From NCBI GenBank assembly GCA_034440615.1, contig JAOTOM010004570.1:62001-126000 (forward strand): a DNA stretch of 64,000 nucleotides, read 5' to 3'. The notes below the pieces were generated by a model that was given only the letters and a program-made list of their open reading frames with translations, did not search any database and was not told the origin of the DNA. Positions 8,685 to 19,590 of this stretch are shown piece after piece. This stretch comes from Ashinkailepas kermadecensis (lineage: Eukaryota > Arthropoda > Thecostraca > Neolepadidae). Position 1 is the stretch's first letter; each line of letters starts with the position of its first letter. A program made the position numbers and the translations under genes.

Positions 8685-10702
8685 AGTTGTAAGCCTGGAA
8701 ATGGTCCACAGCGAGGTCCGCCGCTAATTTTGTCGATCAGTTTGTCCAATTCCATGTAATGCAAAACGATATCCCGATAATCTGAGTGATTTTTGTCGTT
8801 CATGATTTTTCGAATATTTGCTATTTCCTCATCTGCATTCTGCAGTTTCGCTATATTCTCCCATTTCACTAGTACGTCCTTAAATGTTTCCTCTCTGCTC
8901 AGGTCTTTCTCTGGTTTTCCGAATTCGGTGTGACGGAGATAACCCATTGGAACATGGTCTGAATCTATGATGTTCACGTCTTGGTCAGTTTCGTGCATTC
9001 TACTGAGATGGTCTGCAACGATATTTTTGCTTCCTTTAATATAAATGATTTCGCAGTCGTGCTCTGAAAGCATGATAGCCCATCTCTGCAACATTTGATT
9101 TTTCATTTCTGACAGGTTCAAAAAAGTAAGTGGACGGTGATCGGTCAGAATGGTGAATTTCGATCCAAGCAAATATTGGAGTAATTCTTGTACAGCCCAA
9201 ACGAACGCGTAGGCCTCTTTTTGCACCACGGGCCATTTACGTTGTGTTTCATTCAATTGTTTCGACAGGTACTGTACCACTCTTTCACCTTCTCCGTGTT
9301 CCTGCAATAACACGGCTCCAACTGCTTCCTGGGAGGCATCCGTGTATAATTTGTACTCTTTCGTGATGTCGGGATAAGCCAGCACGGGTGCGGAAGCTAA
9401 TTTTCGTTTCAGGGTTTCGAAAGCATTCTCACACTCGTCTGTCCATTCAAATCTTGCATGTTTCTTGGTGAGGTTTATAAGTGGCGTTGAGATTTTGCTG
9501 AAGTTGGGAATGAAGTGACGGTAGTATGAACACATACCGATGAATGAGCGGACTCCCTTGACATTGGTCGGGGCGGCCATATGTTGAATCGCTTCAACTT
9601 TCTGGGGGTTTGGCTTGATGCCAGAGACTGACACTAGGTGTCCCAAGTACTGTACTCTTTCTTTCAAGGAGTCACATTTCGACAGTTTTAGTTTCAATTT
9701 CGCTTTTCGCAGTCTGTGGAAAACTTCTTCAAGATGGGCCAAATGTTCGTCAAACGTTTTGGAGTATGCTATTATGTCATCGATGTTGCAGGCTGTTGCA
9801 AACTGATTTTGAAAGCCAGACAGCACTTTGTTCATCAATGCTGCAAATTTTGATGGTGCATTGCATATTCCGAATTGCATTTTGCGAAAGTTCCACAGGC
9901 CAAGAAAACATGTGAATACAGTTTTGGGAATACTCTCCTCGGACATCGGGATTTGCCAATAAGCAGCTTTCAGATCCAAGGACGAAAAGAAGTTCGCACC
10001 TCCCAGAGAGGCAAGAATGTCCTCAGTTAGCGGGAGTGGGTAGCTATTTTTCTTGGTCACCTTGTTTAGTTTTCTGAAGTCAATCGCGAATCTGTTGCTT
10101 CCATCCTTTTTGCGAACAATCACTATCGGGGCGGCCCAGGGACTGTCTGAGTCCTCAATGATACCAGCATCTAACATCACTTTAATTTGTTCTTCTACGT
10201 ATTTTGGCTGAGAGAATGGGGTTTTATAAGGTGCCTGTCGGATCGGCGGGTTGTCTCCAGTGTTAATGTCCATTTTGATGACATCAGTCGTTCCAAGATC
10301 TGCGTCGGTCTCGGCAAATAAGTCAGTATTAGCACGTAACAGCTGTTCTAGTCTGTCTTTGTCAGCACCAGTCAGGTGAGCCAGCTTGGCTTGATCAAGC
10401 GGATCAGAGGGAGCGGTTGGCGGTGTCAGTTCAATGTCCTGTGTCATATCAATCAGGTTTTCCAAGTCAGAATCGTCTATAGTCTCAGCGAATGCAATCA
10501 CCTGCTCTGGGAGCAAGGAGAAATCGCGAGTCGTAGTATTGACAATTCGCACTGGTACGCGTTTGTGTTGGTCAGGTTTCGCTATTATTTCTGTTATGAA
10601 CAAGCCGGGTTCCTCAGAGATCAGCGGCATATCATCTAGCGAGTGTACATGACAGTTTTGATCTACTAGTTGGACACGGTTAATGAAGGCTGGGCATTCC
10701 AC
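8384..10702 (-). pseudogene. pol: Reverse transcriptase and RNase H, plus integrase zinc-finger start
   Basis: A 772-codon frame. RT covers about residues 155-345: FAIDFRKLNKVT, then SSLDLKAAYWQ with the first catalytic Asp at 243, then the active-site loop NIDD at 306-309. The family normally has Tyr-x-Asp-Asp, so Asn replaces the Tyr. RNase H follows at about 450-570 with D455 (YTDAS), E496, D521 (LTDHRPL) and D564 (VADHLSR). The first integrase histidines are H688 and H695 (HEGFFAGHMG). Family similarity stops near residue 705 (nucleotide ~8587), where a frameshift moves the integrase into another frame; the last ~65 codons are read-through noise. The start is a second break: similarity to the end of the protease frame overlaps at 10666-10702 in a different frame. 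Confidence 0.92.
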
Positions 10703-11301
10703 GACAGTGTTAGCGGGAATGTGAATTCTTTCTTGACTCGGACGAGTGAGCTCGTCGGTTCACTGTTCTGTTTTTGTGGTCTGAGAGGAATCATGTTTCC
10801 TTCGATGCAGAGGGCTTTCTTCTCAAAATCTAACTTCGCTCCAAACTTCGTCAAAAAATCATTTCCCAACATGCACTCCTGTTTTAGGTCCTCTACAATT
10901 TGAAATTCGAACGGTTTTCGGAATTTGCTCATCTCCACCATGAAGGTTCCGACTCCAATGTTTTTCAGGCGATGGCCACTGGCGGATATCAGTGGTATGC
11001 AATCTCGTCGGTCCTGTGAGAAATTTATAATATTTTTATCCGCGATTTTATCAAAGATTTTTTTCGAAATCAACGATATGTCGGCTCCAGTGTCCACGAG
11101 CGTGTATGCTCTCTGGTTGCCAATGTGAAGCCAAGCCATAGGCGTGTTTGCCTTGATGTGAACTTGTTTGACGCGTGCCAACCTTTGTTTAGGTATTTCG
11201 GGGTTTGGCTTTTTCCTGATATTCTTCCTCTGTTTTCTCGTTATTTTCTCTGTCTGAATCTGCTCAGCTCCATCACGGTGGTCAGTCGCGACAGAGCTCA
11301 T
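10666..11301 (-). pseudogene. pol: Aspartic protease
   Basis: A 211-codon frame starting at an ATG that overlaps the gag stop by one base (TAATG). The retropepsin active site is DTGA at residues 70-73 (YTLVDTGADISLIS), with a later hydrophobic-Gly region (ECMLGNDFL) typical of retroviral-type proteases. This enzyme matures Gag and Pol. The N-terminal 45 residues are basic. The frame ends at 10666 just as family similarity continues in the RT frame, so a frameshift separates protease from RT. A programmed shift cannot be excluded, but the other lesions in this copy favour mutation. Confidence 0.85.
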
Positions 11302-12302
11302 TAGTTTTCCGACTGGTTAATAGGCTGAGAGCGGCATCGTTTTCCAATGTGACCAATTTTCGCACACTTTATACAGATGGGTCTACCATCGGGAGTCCAG
11401 CGGTAAGCTGGGTGCTGGGCGGTGTTGGGTGGTGCTCTCCATACTCTGGGGCCCATAGGAGGTCGTGGATGTGGTGGTCCATAGTGGGGTACTGACTGAG
11501 GTGGTCCATACTGCGATCCTGAGGGGTAGGTTCGTGGCGGACTGGGGTAACGTGGGTATGACGGGTGAAATACCCGTGGTCCAGGCTGAGGTTGGTTCTC
11601 CCTGGGTGGCTTTTCAGTTTCTAGCTTTGTCGCTAATTTTTCCACTGATTGGCCTATTGCCATGACGAGCTGTTCCAATTTTTGTACTTTGTCCTCTCCT
11701 TTGTCTGGCTGATTCGAGTCGACTTCCATCGGCTCCTGCCTTTGTACGCCTCTGCAAACTTCAATTACTCTGTCCATCTTTTGTTCTTTCACTGCAAACT
11801 GGATGGCTTCCTCCAGGGTTCGGAAGTTTTGTCTGTATAGCTTATTGGCCAATGAGCTACTTTGCACGCCTTTGTTAACAATATCAATGAGTATTTGCTG
11901 AGTCGAGGGATTTTCGACATCTGAGTAAGCTTCCCGTGCCAGAGCGATCAGTTTTTCACCGGAATCATAAACAAAATCACCTCTATTTTGGCGCATTTTT
12001 CGCAATCCTTCCTGTGCACACTTATTATCCGAGAGGTCCGAATATCTTTCCCTCATGACTTGTTTTATTTGAGCCCAGGTCACCTGTGGTTGTTCCGTGA
12101 ATACGCGCTGCATAAATTCGGCTGCTGGTCCCGTGAGCGTTTTGATACAAATGATCTGCATCTGTTCGTCATCCATGCTGAAGTTGATACGTTCCAATTG
12201 ACGAATCCATTCCATTAACTGTTGTGTCCATCTCCAGAAAAATGTTTGATGTTCTTCGTTATACCTTGTGCTCGCATCTCTAAGCGAATTTTGTTGAAAC
12301 AC
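11301..12302 (-). pseudogene. gag: Gag (capsid and CCHC zinc knuckle)
   Basis: A 333-codon frame. Residues about 28-150 resemble a Ty3/gypsy capsid (TQQLMEWIRQLERINF, FMQRVF, TWAQIKQVMRERYSD). The C-terminus is Pro-rich with one zinc knuckle, C-x2-C-x4-H-x4-C, at residues 310-323. Gag packages the element RNA. The N-terminus is damaged: a natural-looking start ATG at 12332-12334 opens another frame that ends at a stop at 12214-12216, and capsid similarity changes frame around 12225-12245. The stop overlaps the protease ATG (TAATG). Confidence 0.85.
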
Positions 12303-12334
12303 ACCGCCAATTTATCCGAAGAAATCTCAGTCAT

Positions 12335-12703
12335 ATTTAATTACGTTAAGTTACGCTATATTTTTCAAAATTATTTGCTCGCTTTTGTGGAGATTTCTAT
12401 GTTTCAAATTCGGCTCGAGGTTCACACAATAGTTCCCACACACAGTATTCAGAACACGGTAGGTATACAGCACAATTATGCAATTTTAAAACAGTTCTAA
12501 TCGTGGTTGAAATCCGGAAATGGTATTTTTAGAAGGATGATGGATTTTGCTCGGACTTACGTAAATGAAGCGGAAGACGTTTCCTTCCCCGTCCGTGCTG
12601 AATCGGCGTGATTGAAGGTCCAGTTGGTGTTGATCTAGATGGGCTTGCAGAAAGTCGAGAAAGTCTCGGAAAGTCGCAGAAAGTCCGGGTTGCGACACGC
12701 ACT
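12335..12703 (-). other. 5' leader of the retroelement
   Basis: This lies between the 5' LTR and gag. Directly after the LTR come about four copies of an 11-bp motif built on GACTTTC (12655-12690). The sequence next to the LTR (AGTGCGTGTCGCAACC) does not begin with TGG, so no standard tRNA primer site is evident. A consensus splice donor lies at 12560-12555. Confidence 0.7.
12555..12560 (-). promoter_or_regulatory. Leader splice donor GTAAGT
   Basis: On the minus strand CATTTAC is followed by GTAAGTCC, a full-consensus donor about 145 bp after the 5' LTR. It pairs logically with the acceptor just before the env ATG (6487), and possibly with an acceptor upstream of the chromodomain ORF. Confidence 0.55.
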
Positions 12704-13235
12704 TGCAGGAAAGTTCCTATATCGGCTTAAGTGATAGTGATAGTAACTTCGCGTTTCGATAACCCCGGTTGTGAAATCACCAATGTCCTTTTAGCTGCCT
12801 GTATTTGCACTGCAGCACTCGTACTAACACACGAGACAGTCAGACGGAGTACAGAACTTTCTACTATGAAGGAAAGCCGTTATATTGCCTTTTCTATGAA
12901 TTTAGAGGCCGAATTTAGGTGGGAAGTTAGCGCGCGCCGGAGCGTTCAACACACACCCGCGCGGTCCGAGAGTCTAGCTGTGACTGACGGCCGGTCGCGC
13001 GGCCGCTGGCGACGCCCGAGACCCTCGATCGTTCATTGGTTGAAAATGGTTAAGACGCCCATTTTACGTCACCACCGGTTCGAGAAGGTTCTAGAACCTT
13101 CTAGAAGGGGGAAGTTGGCTTGCAGCTAGTGATGTTACATTTACGGTATACTTTTACAATCGGCAGGCTTACGGGATTATTTTAATTACAGTTACGGGAC
13201 AGCCAAACGTGTAATTTTATATGAACTCTGTTACA
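12704..13235 (-). repeat. 5' LTR
   Basis: A 532-bp copy with TG...CA ends that drives transcription leftward. In element order it contains TATAAAA near the start, a six-unit heat-shock element at 13106-13079, an inverted CCAAT-type motif at about 13031-13036, a GC-rich segment, and TCAGTC at 12987-12982. The last matches the arthropod initiator consensus and is a candidate start site about 92 bp downstream of the heat-shock element. Confidence 0.93.
13079..13106. promoter_or_regulatory. Six-unit heat-shock element in the 5' LTR
   Basis: Perfectly alternating pentamers: TTC 13079, GAA 13084, TTC 13089, GAA 13094, TTC 13099, GAA 13104, each separated by exactly two bases. Six units allow two HSF trimers. 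Its place upstream of an initiator-like TCAGTC suggests that the element's transcription responds to heat or proteotoxic stress. Confidence 0.78.
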
Positions 13236-13720
13236 CAGATCTATAAGTAGATCACATCTGACTTGAGGTATGTCTGATGTTTTAATACATCCAAGACATG
13301 AGGGGGTATGTGAAAAGCGGGTATTCGAACACATCAGAAATCATTAAATGAATGGCTGTACGACTTCCTCAGAAGAGCCGAACCAGTAATTGTACGGTGC
13401 TTACGGTATGTTAAAAAAAAATATCAAGCTATCCATATTTAAACAGTTTCCTTAATGGAAATCCCGTAACCGCTCACAAAGAGCAACTTTAAAACAAACA
13501 GTTATTTCGTAGTAGTGTTTTGTATTCCAAACACGAATATGTGGGTGTGCTGGATTACGAACACTAAGTGTGCTGTTTCCCGAACATTTCAATGAAAAAT
13601 AGTATATCTTTCGCATACATGTTTTATTTCACGACGACAGCTCATTTATAGCTTTGTGGCAAATATTATGATCACAAGCTTTGGTGCATTTCTTATTGAA
13701 AGGCAGTATATGACCTTGGG
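13236..13720. repeat. Third unit of the ~500-bp tandem repeat
   Basis: This continues the array interrupted by the retroelement, starting with the second CAGA. Blocks such as 'gtaaccgctcacaaagagca', 'attacgaacactaagtgtgc' and 'atgacgacagctcatt' match the units at 2062-2982, with more divergence toward the right end near 13720. Confidence 0.85.
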
Positions 13721-15360
13721 AGAGGCGGATATAGAAAGTACACCGGACGTCCGATTGCTTATATTTTATTTTTAGTTTTTTTAAGAAGGTGCACCCGATC
13801 TGACCGAATAGTCAGGACTGTCGCTTAATGTGTACTTGTCACTCAGACAATACTCGGAGCAGGCCACCCAGTAGAAAATTCCTAGTGGGGACAGGGGCGG
13901 ATTCAGAAATTAGATCGTGGACATTCGTCTGGAGGGAAACTATTTTCAAATCACATCAGAAGACATCATAAAACAAATTGATAGGTAGGAAAGCAACCAT
14001 TCATTTCGGAAATCCTATTTAATTTAATCACATTTAGGTAATTCAACACTAGTAGGCTTAAGGTGATCCAATCATGGATCATGTACGCCTGGATTGGAAA
14101 CCAACAGCTGTTATCTATCAGTAGGTTTTAGGCAATCCAACATGAGTAGGTTTGGCAAATTTGTGCTTGAAAATATTTTTTGAAATACTGAATTCAACAT
14201 AAGGGATAATGATACACAAGCATCTCGCAAAGCAATTCCAGGCATAGGCGTAGGAACATCTCAAAAAGTGGGTGGGCCAGGTCAACAGCAGAGTCGCACC
14301 CAGGAATTTCGTAAAGTATCATAGTTGAACACTTTTAGATAGAAAACCTGATAATTTTAATAGTGAGCACACATCTTTCACCGCTATCGGGGGGGGGGGC
14401 AGGGCCCCTGGGCGCGCCTATGGCTATCAGCAACATGTGGTACTGAAAAACTATCATCACAGCATAAGTACTTTAAAATTCACACTTGTCGCTGAACATG
14501 TAACTCTTCAAGACTGGTGAATTAAATAATAGGTTCATCTTCTTGGTGGAAGGGAAACCATTAGTACCTATTTCTGTTGATATAAAATGTATTCAACTTC
14601 CGCTATGTGCGTGTGTGTGGGGAGTGCACGCTCATTACAGCCTCACTAATGGATACGTGGTGTGCCCTAGTTTCCATGGATTAGTACTTTACGTCACTAA
14701 GATGTCCCCCTTGTAAATGTTCACTGATGTTGGTGAGGAGAAGTAATGAGCAAAAACGTAGTTTACTTGCTGCCCCATGGCAAAAGAAGTCTCATGATTG
14801 ATGCTGAAGAGGATGAGAAACGGGAAAGGCGGGTGATCGCTGATTGGAAATTCTTTGATCCGGTGTGTGACAGACCAAGATTGGCAGGCTAACAAACAGT
14901 CTGGGGAAAATAAAAACGCAATAATAAAAAATGCATGGTATTGTGTTCATCCTCAGGGCTTAACTCCAACATATAGGTGATCAAGCAACTCTATCATCCC
15001 TGTAGTACACATCATGCATCTTAGAATATCCGCCACTTGAAACGAAATGCTACAACTACATCATGTGGCACCAGGCTGAAACGGAATATAACCGCTTATT
15101 TTGGGGACCAACAATTCAGTGCAGAATAGCTGATAGGTGACAACACACGGCACCTCATGAAGTCATAACGTGTTCAGACTTAAGAGACACAAGGCCCTAT
15201 TCTGAATTCAATTCGATAATTAGTTCTCTTCTTCTCACGTTTTCTGGTGTGTAAGAAATCCGGATAACCGCTGAGCTTTGATTCACCTCATCCCTTTGGT
15301 TAAATACGCTTCCAAATTGGCTCCCGAACTTAGGCTCTAGTTAGGTGTTCTTTTTTAATC
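13721..15360. other. No recognisable gene; one small MITE-like segment
   Basis: AT-rich, with no coding similarity seen. About 14237-14425 begins 'ggcataggcgtagg', ends 'gggcgcgcctatggc' and has a G-run before the right end. These are imperfect inverted ends of the type seen on small nonautonomous DNA elements. The limits are uncertain. Confidence 0.4.
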
Positions 15361-15369
15361 TCTCCGTTT

Positions 15370-16790
15370 TTCTTTGTCTACGGATGCGTTTTAGGGCTCC
15401 AGCCAATTTTTGTACGGGTCCCAGGACATTTTTGCGACCCGGCTTAAAAAAAAGTTTTGTTGTTTTTTGTTGTGCATCGACGATATTGTTTATGTATCGT
15501 CGCGTTTTCGCAGACCCCGAAGTGTTTATTTAATACCGGCCTTTGTGTTCCTTATCTTTGACCGTGTCTCCAGCAGCAGTCGTCAGCAGGCCCCGTTGTG
15601 TTTTGCTTTTTTAGCTCCCGGTGTGTTTATTTAGAGGTGCAACGCATGTTTTGGGGCCCTGCCACATCTTGCCGAACTCGGTACACTTTGGAGGGCCCTG
15701 TACATTATATTTCTCCAGTTGTGCTCTTAGGGTCCCGCTGTGTTTATTTGGGGTTCCTTGCTCACATTTGTGGGACCGCAGTACGATATTGGGGCTCCGG
15801 TATGATTTTTCGAGGTCCCGTCGCGACCTTTCGGGCCCAGGCGCGTGGTTCCGGGAGATCCGACGCAGTGTTCTGGGCTCGACGCAATTTGGGGTGACTT
15901 CTTCTGAATTATGTAAAGTTCGAGCCACGCCCTGATTTTTTGGGCCCCCGGGGACATTTTGTATTCTGTCCCGCCGCGATTTGTTTAGGCTCCGGTACGT
16001 TTCTCGGGGCCGTATGCGATTTGGTAAGGCATATGGTGATATGTTTGGGCTAAGGAGAGATTTTCCTGGCTCAAACATTTATTTTTCGGAATCTCTTTAT
16101 TTTGGGAGGCTCCGGCTTAATTCTTGTTGAGTTCCGATGAGATTTTGTGGCTACGCTGTGCTTATTTGGGGCCATGGACAAGATTTGTGAGCCCAGAGGG
16201 GATGTTTTTATGACCCAACCACAATTTATGGGCCCACAGACAAGAATATTTGGTCCCAAGCGCGATATTTGAGGGGCTTGGCGCTAGTTCGCGGGGCGCG
16301 TTGTACTTATCTGGGCCCCGGCGAGATTTTGGCGTTCCCGGCGCAAATTTTCCGGCACTGTGCAAGTTTTTGGTGCCCGCTGTATTTATTTATAACCGCT
16401 AATTTTGGGTACCCAGACTCGAATTTATGGGGCCCCAGAACAATTGTTGTGGACCCCAGAGCGATTCTTGGGTTCTTCGGAGCCCAACTCTTCAGGATGG
16501 AGGGGGGGGGGATTTTCCTCTTTAGTATGCCACTGCGGCTGCTCAACGTGTTTTTTTATCAGGTCCTCAGTCCCGAAAGAAAGTCCTCAGGAGAACTTTC
16601 CTTCGGGACCTGTTCTGGATTTTCCGGTGCTCAGGTCGACTCGATAAACACCCTTTGTGATTTCTTGGGGTTGACTTCTATTTTTGTAAGCCTCCTGCGT
16701 GATATTTGTGGGCCCCGGTGCGATTCTTCGGGCTTCCGGTGCATTTTTACCGGTGCTCCAACGTGCTCTCAGTGCTCTCGGTGACCAACG
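15370..16790. repeat. Field of strongly diverged ~21-bp repeats
   Basis: Over 1.4 kb a motif like GGGCCCCGGTGCGATTTTTC recurs roughly every 20-23 bp, in places with drifted spacing, for example at 15393, 15416, 15729, 15750, 15772, 15791 and 15811. Each unit joins a GGGYCCC-like core to a T-rich half. Units differ greatly from one another, so this is an old, decayed minisatellite. Because about 21 bp is seven codons, several ORFs run through it on both strands; none looks like a protein family. Confidence 0.65.
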
Positions 16791-16884
16791 ACCATAAAAG
16801 CAATCCATATCTAAATTTGACATGTACATGCAGCTTGCAAGCTTCTCAGAAGATTCACTTTCCTTTTGCAAAGAGGAAGCACAC

Positions 16885-17035
16885 ATTCGTGGGCGGTCGT
16901 CTCGGCACATTGACGGAACTTTAAGCTCTCAGTCAAAGCCCTGCCGTTGAGCTTGAATTCTCGGATCGGGCGGTTGGCCCAGAGTTCACGCAGCAAGCTC
17001 GGCTTAGCATATAACTCTAATCCATAATACGACCC
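16885..17035 (+). mobile_element. 3' part of a tRNA-derived SINE
   Basis: Aligns by eye with the 3' half of the SINE copies at 59640-59785 and (minus) 24587-24700. Shared blocks include 'ctgccgttga', 'cacgcagcaagctcggctta' and 'aatccata'. The tRNA-like head is missing here. Confidence 0.65.
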
Positions 17036-17940
17036 CAGTGAATGTGATGGAAAAATATCCGTGTTTATCGTTATTGGGGTTTAGGGGCAACTTATGCATC
17101 AACTGCATAAGTTATTCAGCGCCCATCTGTGTTTGTTGTCTAATTCTAGGATCTTTTCCTTTGTGGCATAGAGGAGGTGTGCTGGACCCAGCTCCTGGAG
17201 TGCCTCCGTGCTGAGAAGGAGGAGTTCTTCGGGGAAGAGCGACCGGCAACTTGCCCAAAGATACTGGAGGAAGATTGAGGTGCATGTCTGAAGATTGGTC
17301 GCACATTGGTCGCCATGCCCTCCGGGACCTCAGAGGCTTTCACCACATGGTCTGCAAGCTTCCCTGTCTTTAATCTTAAGTTTCCTCATCGCGGCGGTGC
17401 GAGATGCGTCGCAATTCTACTGTACCGGCGAGTGTTGGGGATTGTGGTAGGGGCAAAAATGCCACAGGCATCAATGCAGTTTTTAAAAGAAGTAGAGGCC
17501 TGAAAAAAATGAAGGTAGCATTCCCCCACTCCCTCCCAAGTGCGGAGTTCGGAGTACCGGAGCATAACGTGGCCGGCCCTCTCGGAGGGTATCCCCACGG
17601 GCTAACCCGCGGTTCCACCCGTGGGCAGTCAGCATGTGTTTTTCCTGCGTTGCCGCAGGCCAGTTGTGTTTTTGGTTATTTCATTTGCACATGGAATACT
17701 TGATAATAGGAAGACTGCTGCAATTTATATAATTATTTTTATATTCTTGTATCGACGCACTGATCCAATAAGCTCGTCATCACGGCCAGTTGTTGCGCAT
17801 AATCAAACATGGTTTGGGAAAGGCGGTTTCAGTACAATGTTGGGATCGTCATCAGTTTTTTAAAAAAAATTATGGTGCTATTCTATATTTATTTATTTTA
17901 TTATACAGTGTGGTTTTATTCTTTATATTCTACCAATGTT
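17036..17940. other. Unassigned
   Basis: A partly GC-rich stretch (17140-17650) with several short ORFs on both strands, none recognisable. It may be a decayed element. An AT-rich part follows. Confidence 0.4.
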
Positions 17941-17942
17941 CA

Positions 17943-18155
17943 CATGTTAATTATGTACACATGTGACCAACTAACCTTAACACGACACTTCTGTGGTACA
18001 GTTGACGTAAACGCGACCGATGATGCCAGGATGCTTGGGGATGAGGAAAGGGCAACAGATCAAAACATTGGATGGGAGGACAGAGAGATAGAGACAGGGG
18101 ATATAGAGGGGAGAGAGGGAGGAGAGAGGGGAGAGAGAGACATCGACATCATCGA

Positions 18156-18221
<66 letters not shown>

Positions 18222-18357
18222 TTTTTTCCACTCCAATGTTTTGATCTGTTGTCCTTTCCTCATCCCCAAGCATCCTGTCATCATCGGTCGTGTTTACGTC
18301 AACTGTACAACAGAAGTGTCGTGGTAGGGTTGGCTGGTCACATGTGTGCATAATTAA
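17943..18357. repeat. Foldback: ~130-bp inverted repeats around a GA/CT microsatellite
   Basis: Left arm about 17943-18072 and right arm about 18231-18357 are reverse complements at roughly 90% identity, including 'gtacagttgacgtaaac' and 'atgcttggggatgaggaaag'. The sequence between is GA-rich on the left and a CT repeat on the right, so it is also self-complementary. The whole 411-bp unit can fold into one long hairpin. This is why ORFs on opposite strands encode nearly the same peptide. It may be a foldback or MITE-type element; no target duplication was resolved. Confidence 0.85.
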
Positions 18358-18359
18358 AA

Positions 18360-19390
18360 TGCTATGATTTATCACTTATTTGCTATCCTTATTATTGCAA
18401 TCATTTTTAAACCTTACCAGAATAAAAGGAGGTGATGGCGATCCCGAGATGGGGCTGAATCCGGTTTTCCCAAGACCATGTTTGACTAAGCGCTCCAATT
18501 AGCGATGATCACGATTATATATCATAGTCACCAACAGTAACGAGAATACATTAAGCTTATTGAATCAGTGTGTGAAAACAAGAAGAAATGACAACTATAT
18601 AATTTGCAACAGTCTCGCTACTCCCAAACAGTTCAATTCCTGTTCTTAATTTCTGATAGTAGATAGTGTTGTTTCCAGCATTAACCATGAGTAAATGATG
18701 ATAAGATCTAGCTTTATGATTATGACATTCTAAAAGATTCCAAGCACTTGACTGGATATATTTTGCGACCAGGGAATTTTCAATCAGATTGATAATGCTC
18801 TGGTGGCGAAATGTATCTGGTGAAGTGTTCGTAATTTTAAAGAATATATCATGAGATATAAGGCTGCACCTGATCATTTACTTTTTGTATCAGAAGCTCG
18901 CCTCCGTGCGATGTACCCTTCCATCAGTTCGTTTGTATTTTCAAAGCATTGCGCCGCCGCCGCTGTCATCATCGCGTGTGCGCTTCTGCATTGTACATGT
19001 TCAATACATGTATGAATTGGCAAGATATGTAAGACTGCTTGACTGCCGGGATGAGGAACTTCGGGGGTGAGAGGCCGATATCATAGCCGTTATTAAGGAG
19101 GAAGATGACAATCTCATTCTCAAGATGGGCGACGCATTGCCGGATTTACCTACAGGGACCACGTGCAGTTCGAGCCTTTGTGGTGCTCTGGCATACAGAC
19201 ATTATGAGACTATCTAGTCCTAGTTAGTACCGTGAATGTGCGGAGACAGATGAACCGGCCGATTTTGCTTGTGATGGTTTGGAATTTCATGGATGTATGC
19301 AATGCGTAGTTTCATCAATGTATGTACCATGCAATCTGGATAAAGTCTGAAAGTCTGGATCTGAATGCAGGCCTGAAATGCGAGCTATAC
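18360..19390. other. No recognisable gene
   Basis: AT-rich sequence with short ORFs only. No repeat units or domain similarity noticed. Confidence 0.5.
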
Positions 19391-19394
19391 TTAC

Positions 19395-19590
19395 TAACAG
19401 TGGCGCAGCCAGGATTTTCTTAAGGGGGTCCCCCCCTCGCCCCCCAAAAAAGAGAACAAAGTTAAGAAACAGAATGCCAAAATTCTGGTTTTAGGTGGTG
19501 AAAATATAAAAATGTATTGCTTCGTCTCGTGCATTTTTAGCTGATGGGGAGGGGGCTGCCTTCCCCTCCTTGGCAGCGCTTCTGCTTACT
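19395..19590. repeat. Dispersed-element end of the 'gtggcgcagccaggattt' type
   Basis: It starts 'cagtggcgcagccaggattttc' followed by runs of G and C. Such openings are common at the ends of nonautonomous repeats in many animals, and similar openings occur at 13896 and 27532. A mirror-like G-rich and C-rich end follows near 19545-19585. Confidence 0.45.

Larger units (their letters stand above)
2983..13235 (-). mobile_element. Full-length env-bearing Ty3/gypsy (errantivirus-like) retroelement
   Basis: A 10,253-bp element transcribed on the minus strand. It has LTRs of 531 and 532 bp with TG...CA ends and a CAGA target duplication. The order is gag, protease, RT, RNase H, integrase, env and a chromodomain ORF. 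The LTRs differ at about 20 positions by eye, so the insertion is not recent. Coding regions are broken in gag, at the PR/RT junction, in the integrase zinc finger, after the integrase core (stops and a frameshift), and twice in env, so this copy looks non-autonomous. No TGG-starting primer-binding site follows the 5' LTR and no purine tract adjoins the 3' LTR. The env and the overall layout resemble metavirids of the errantivirus type. The extra downstream ORF is not usual for that group. Confidence 0.93.

Noticed and set aside
12486..12698. Leader ORF in the same frame as gag
   Set aside because: It opens with GTG rather than ATG, contains the splice donor, and is closed by a stop before gag. 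It is more likely untranslated leader.
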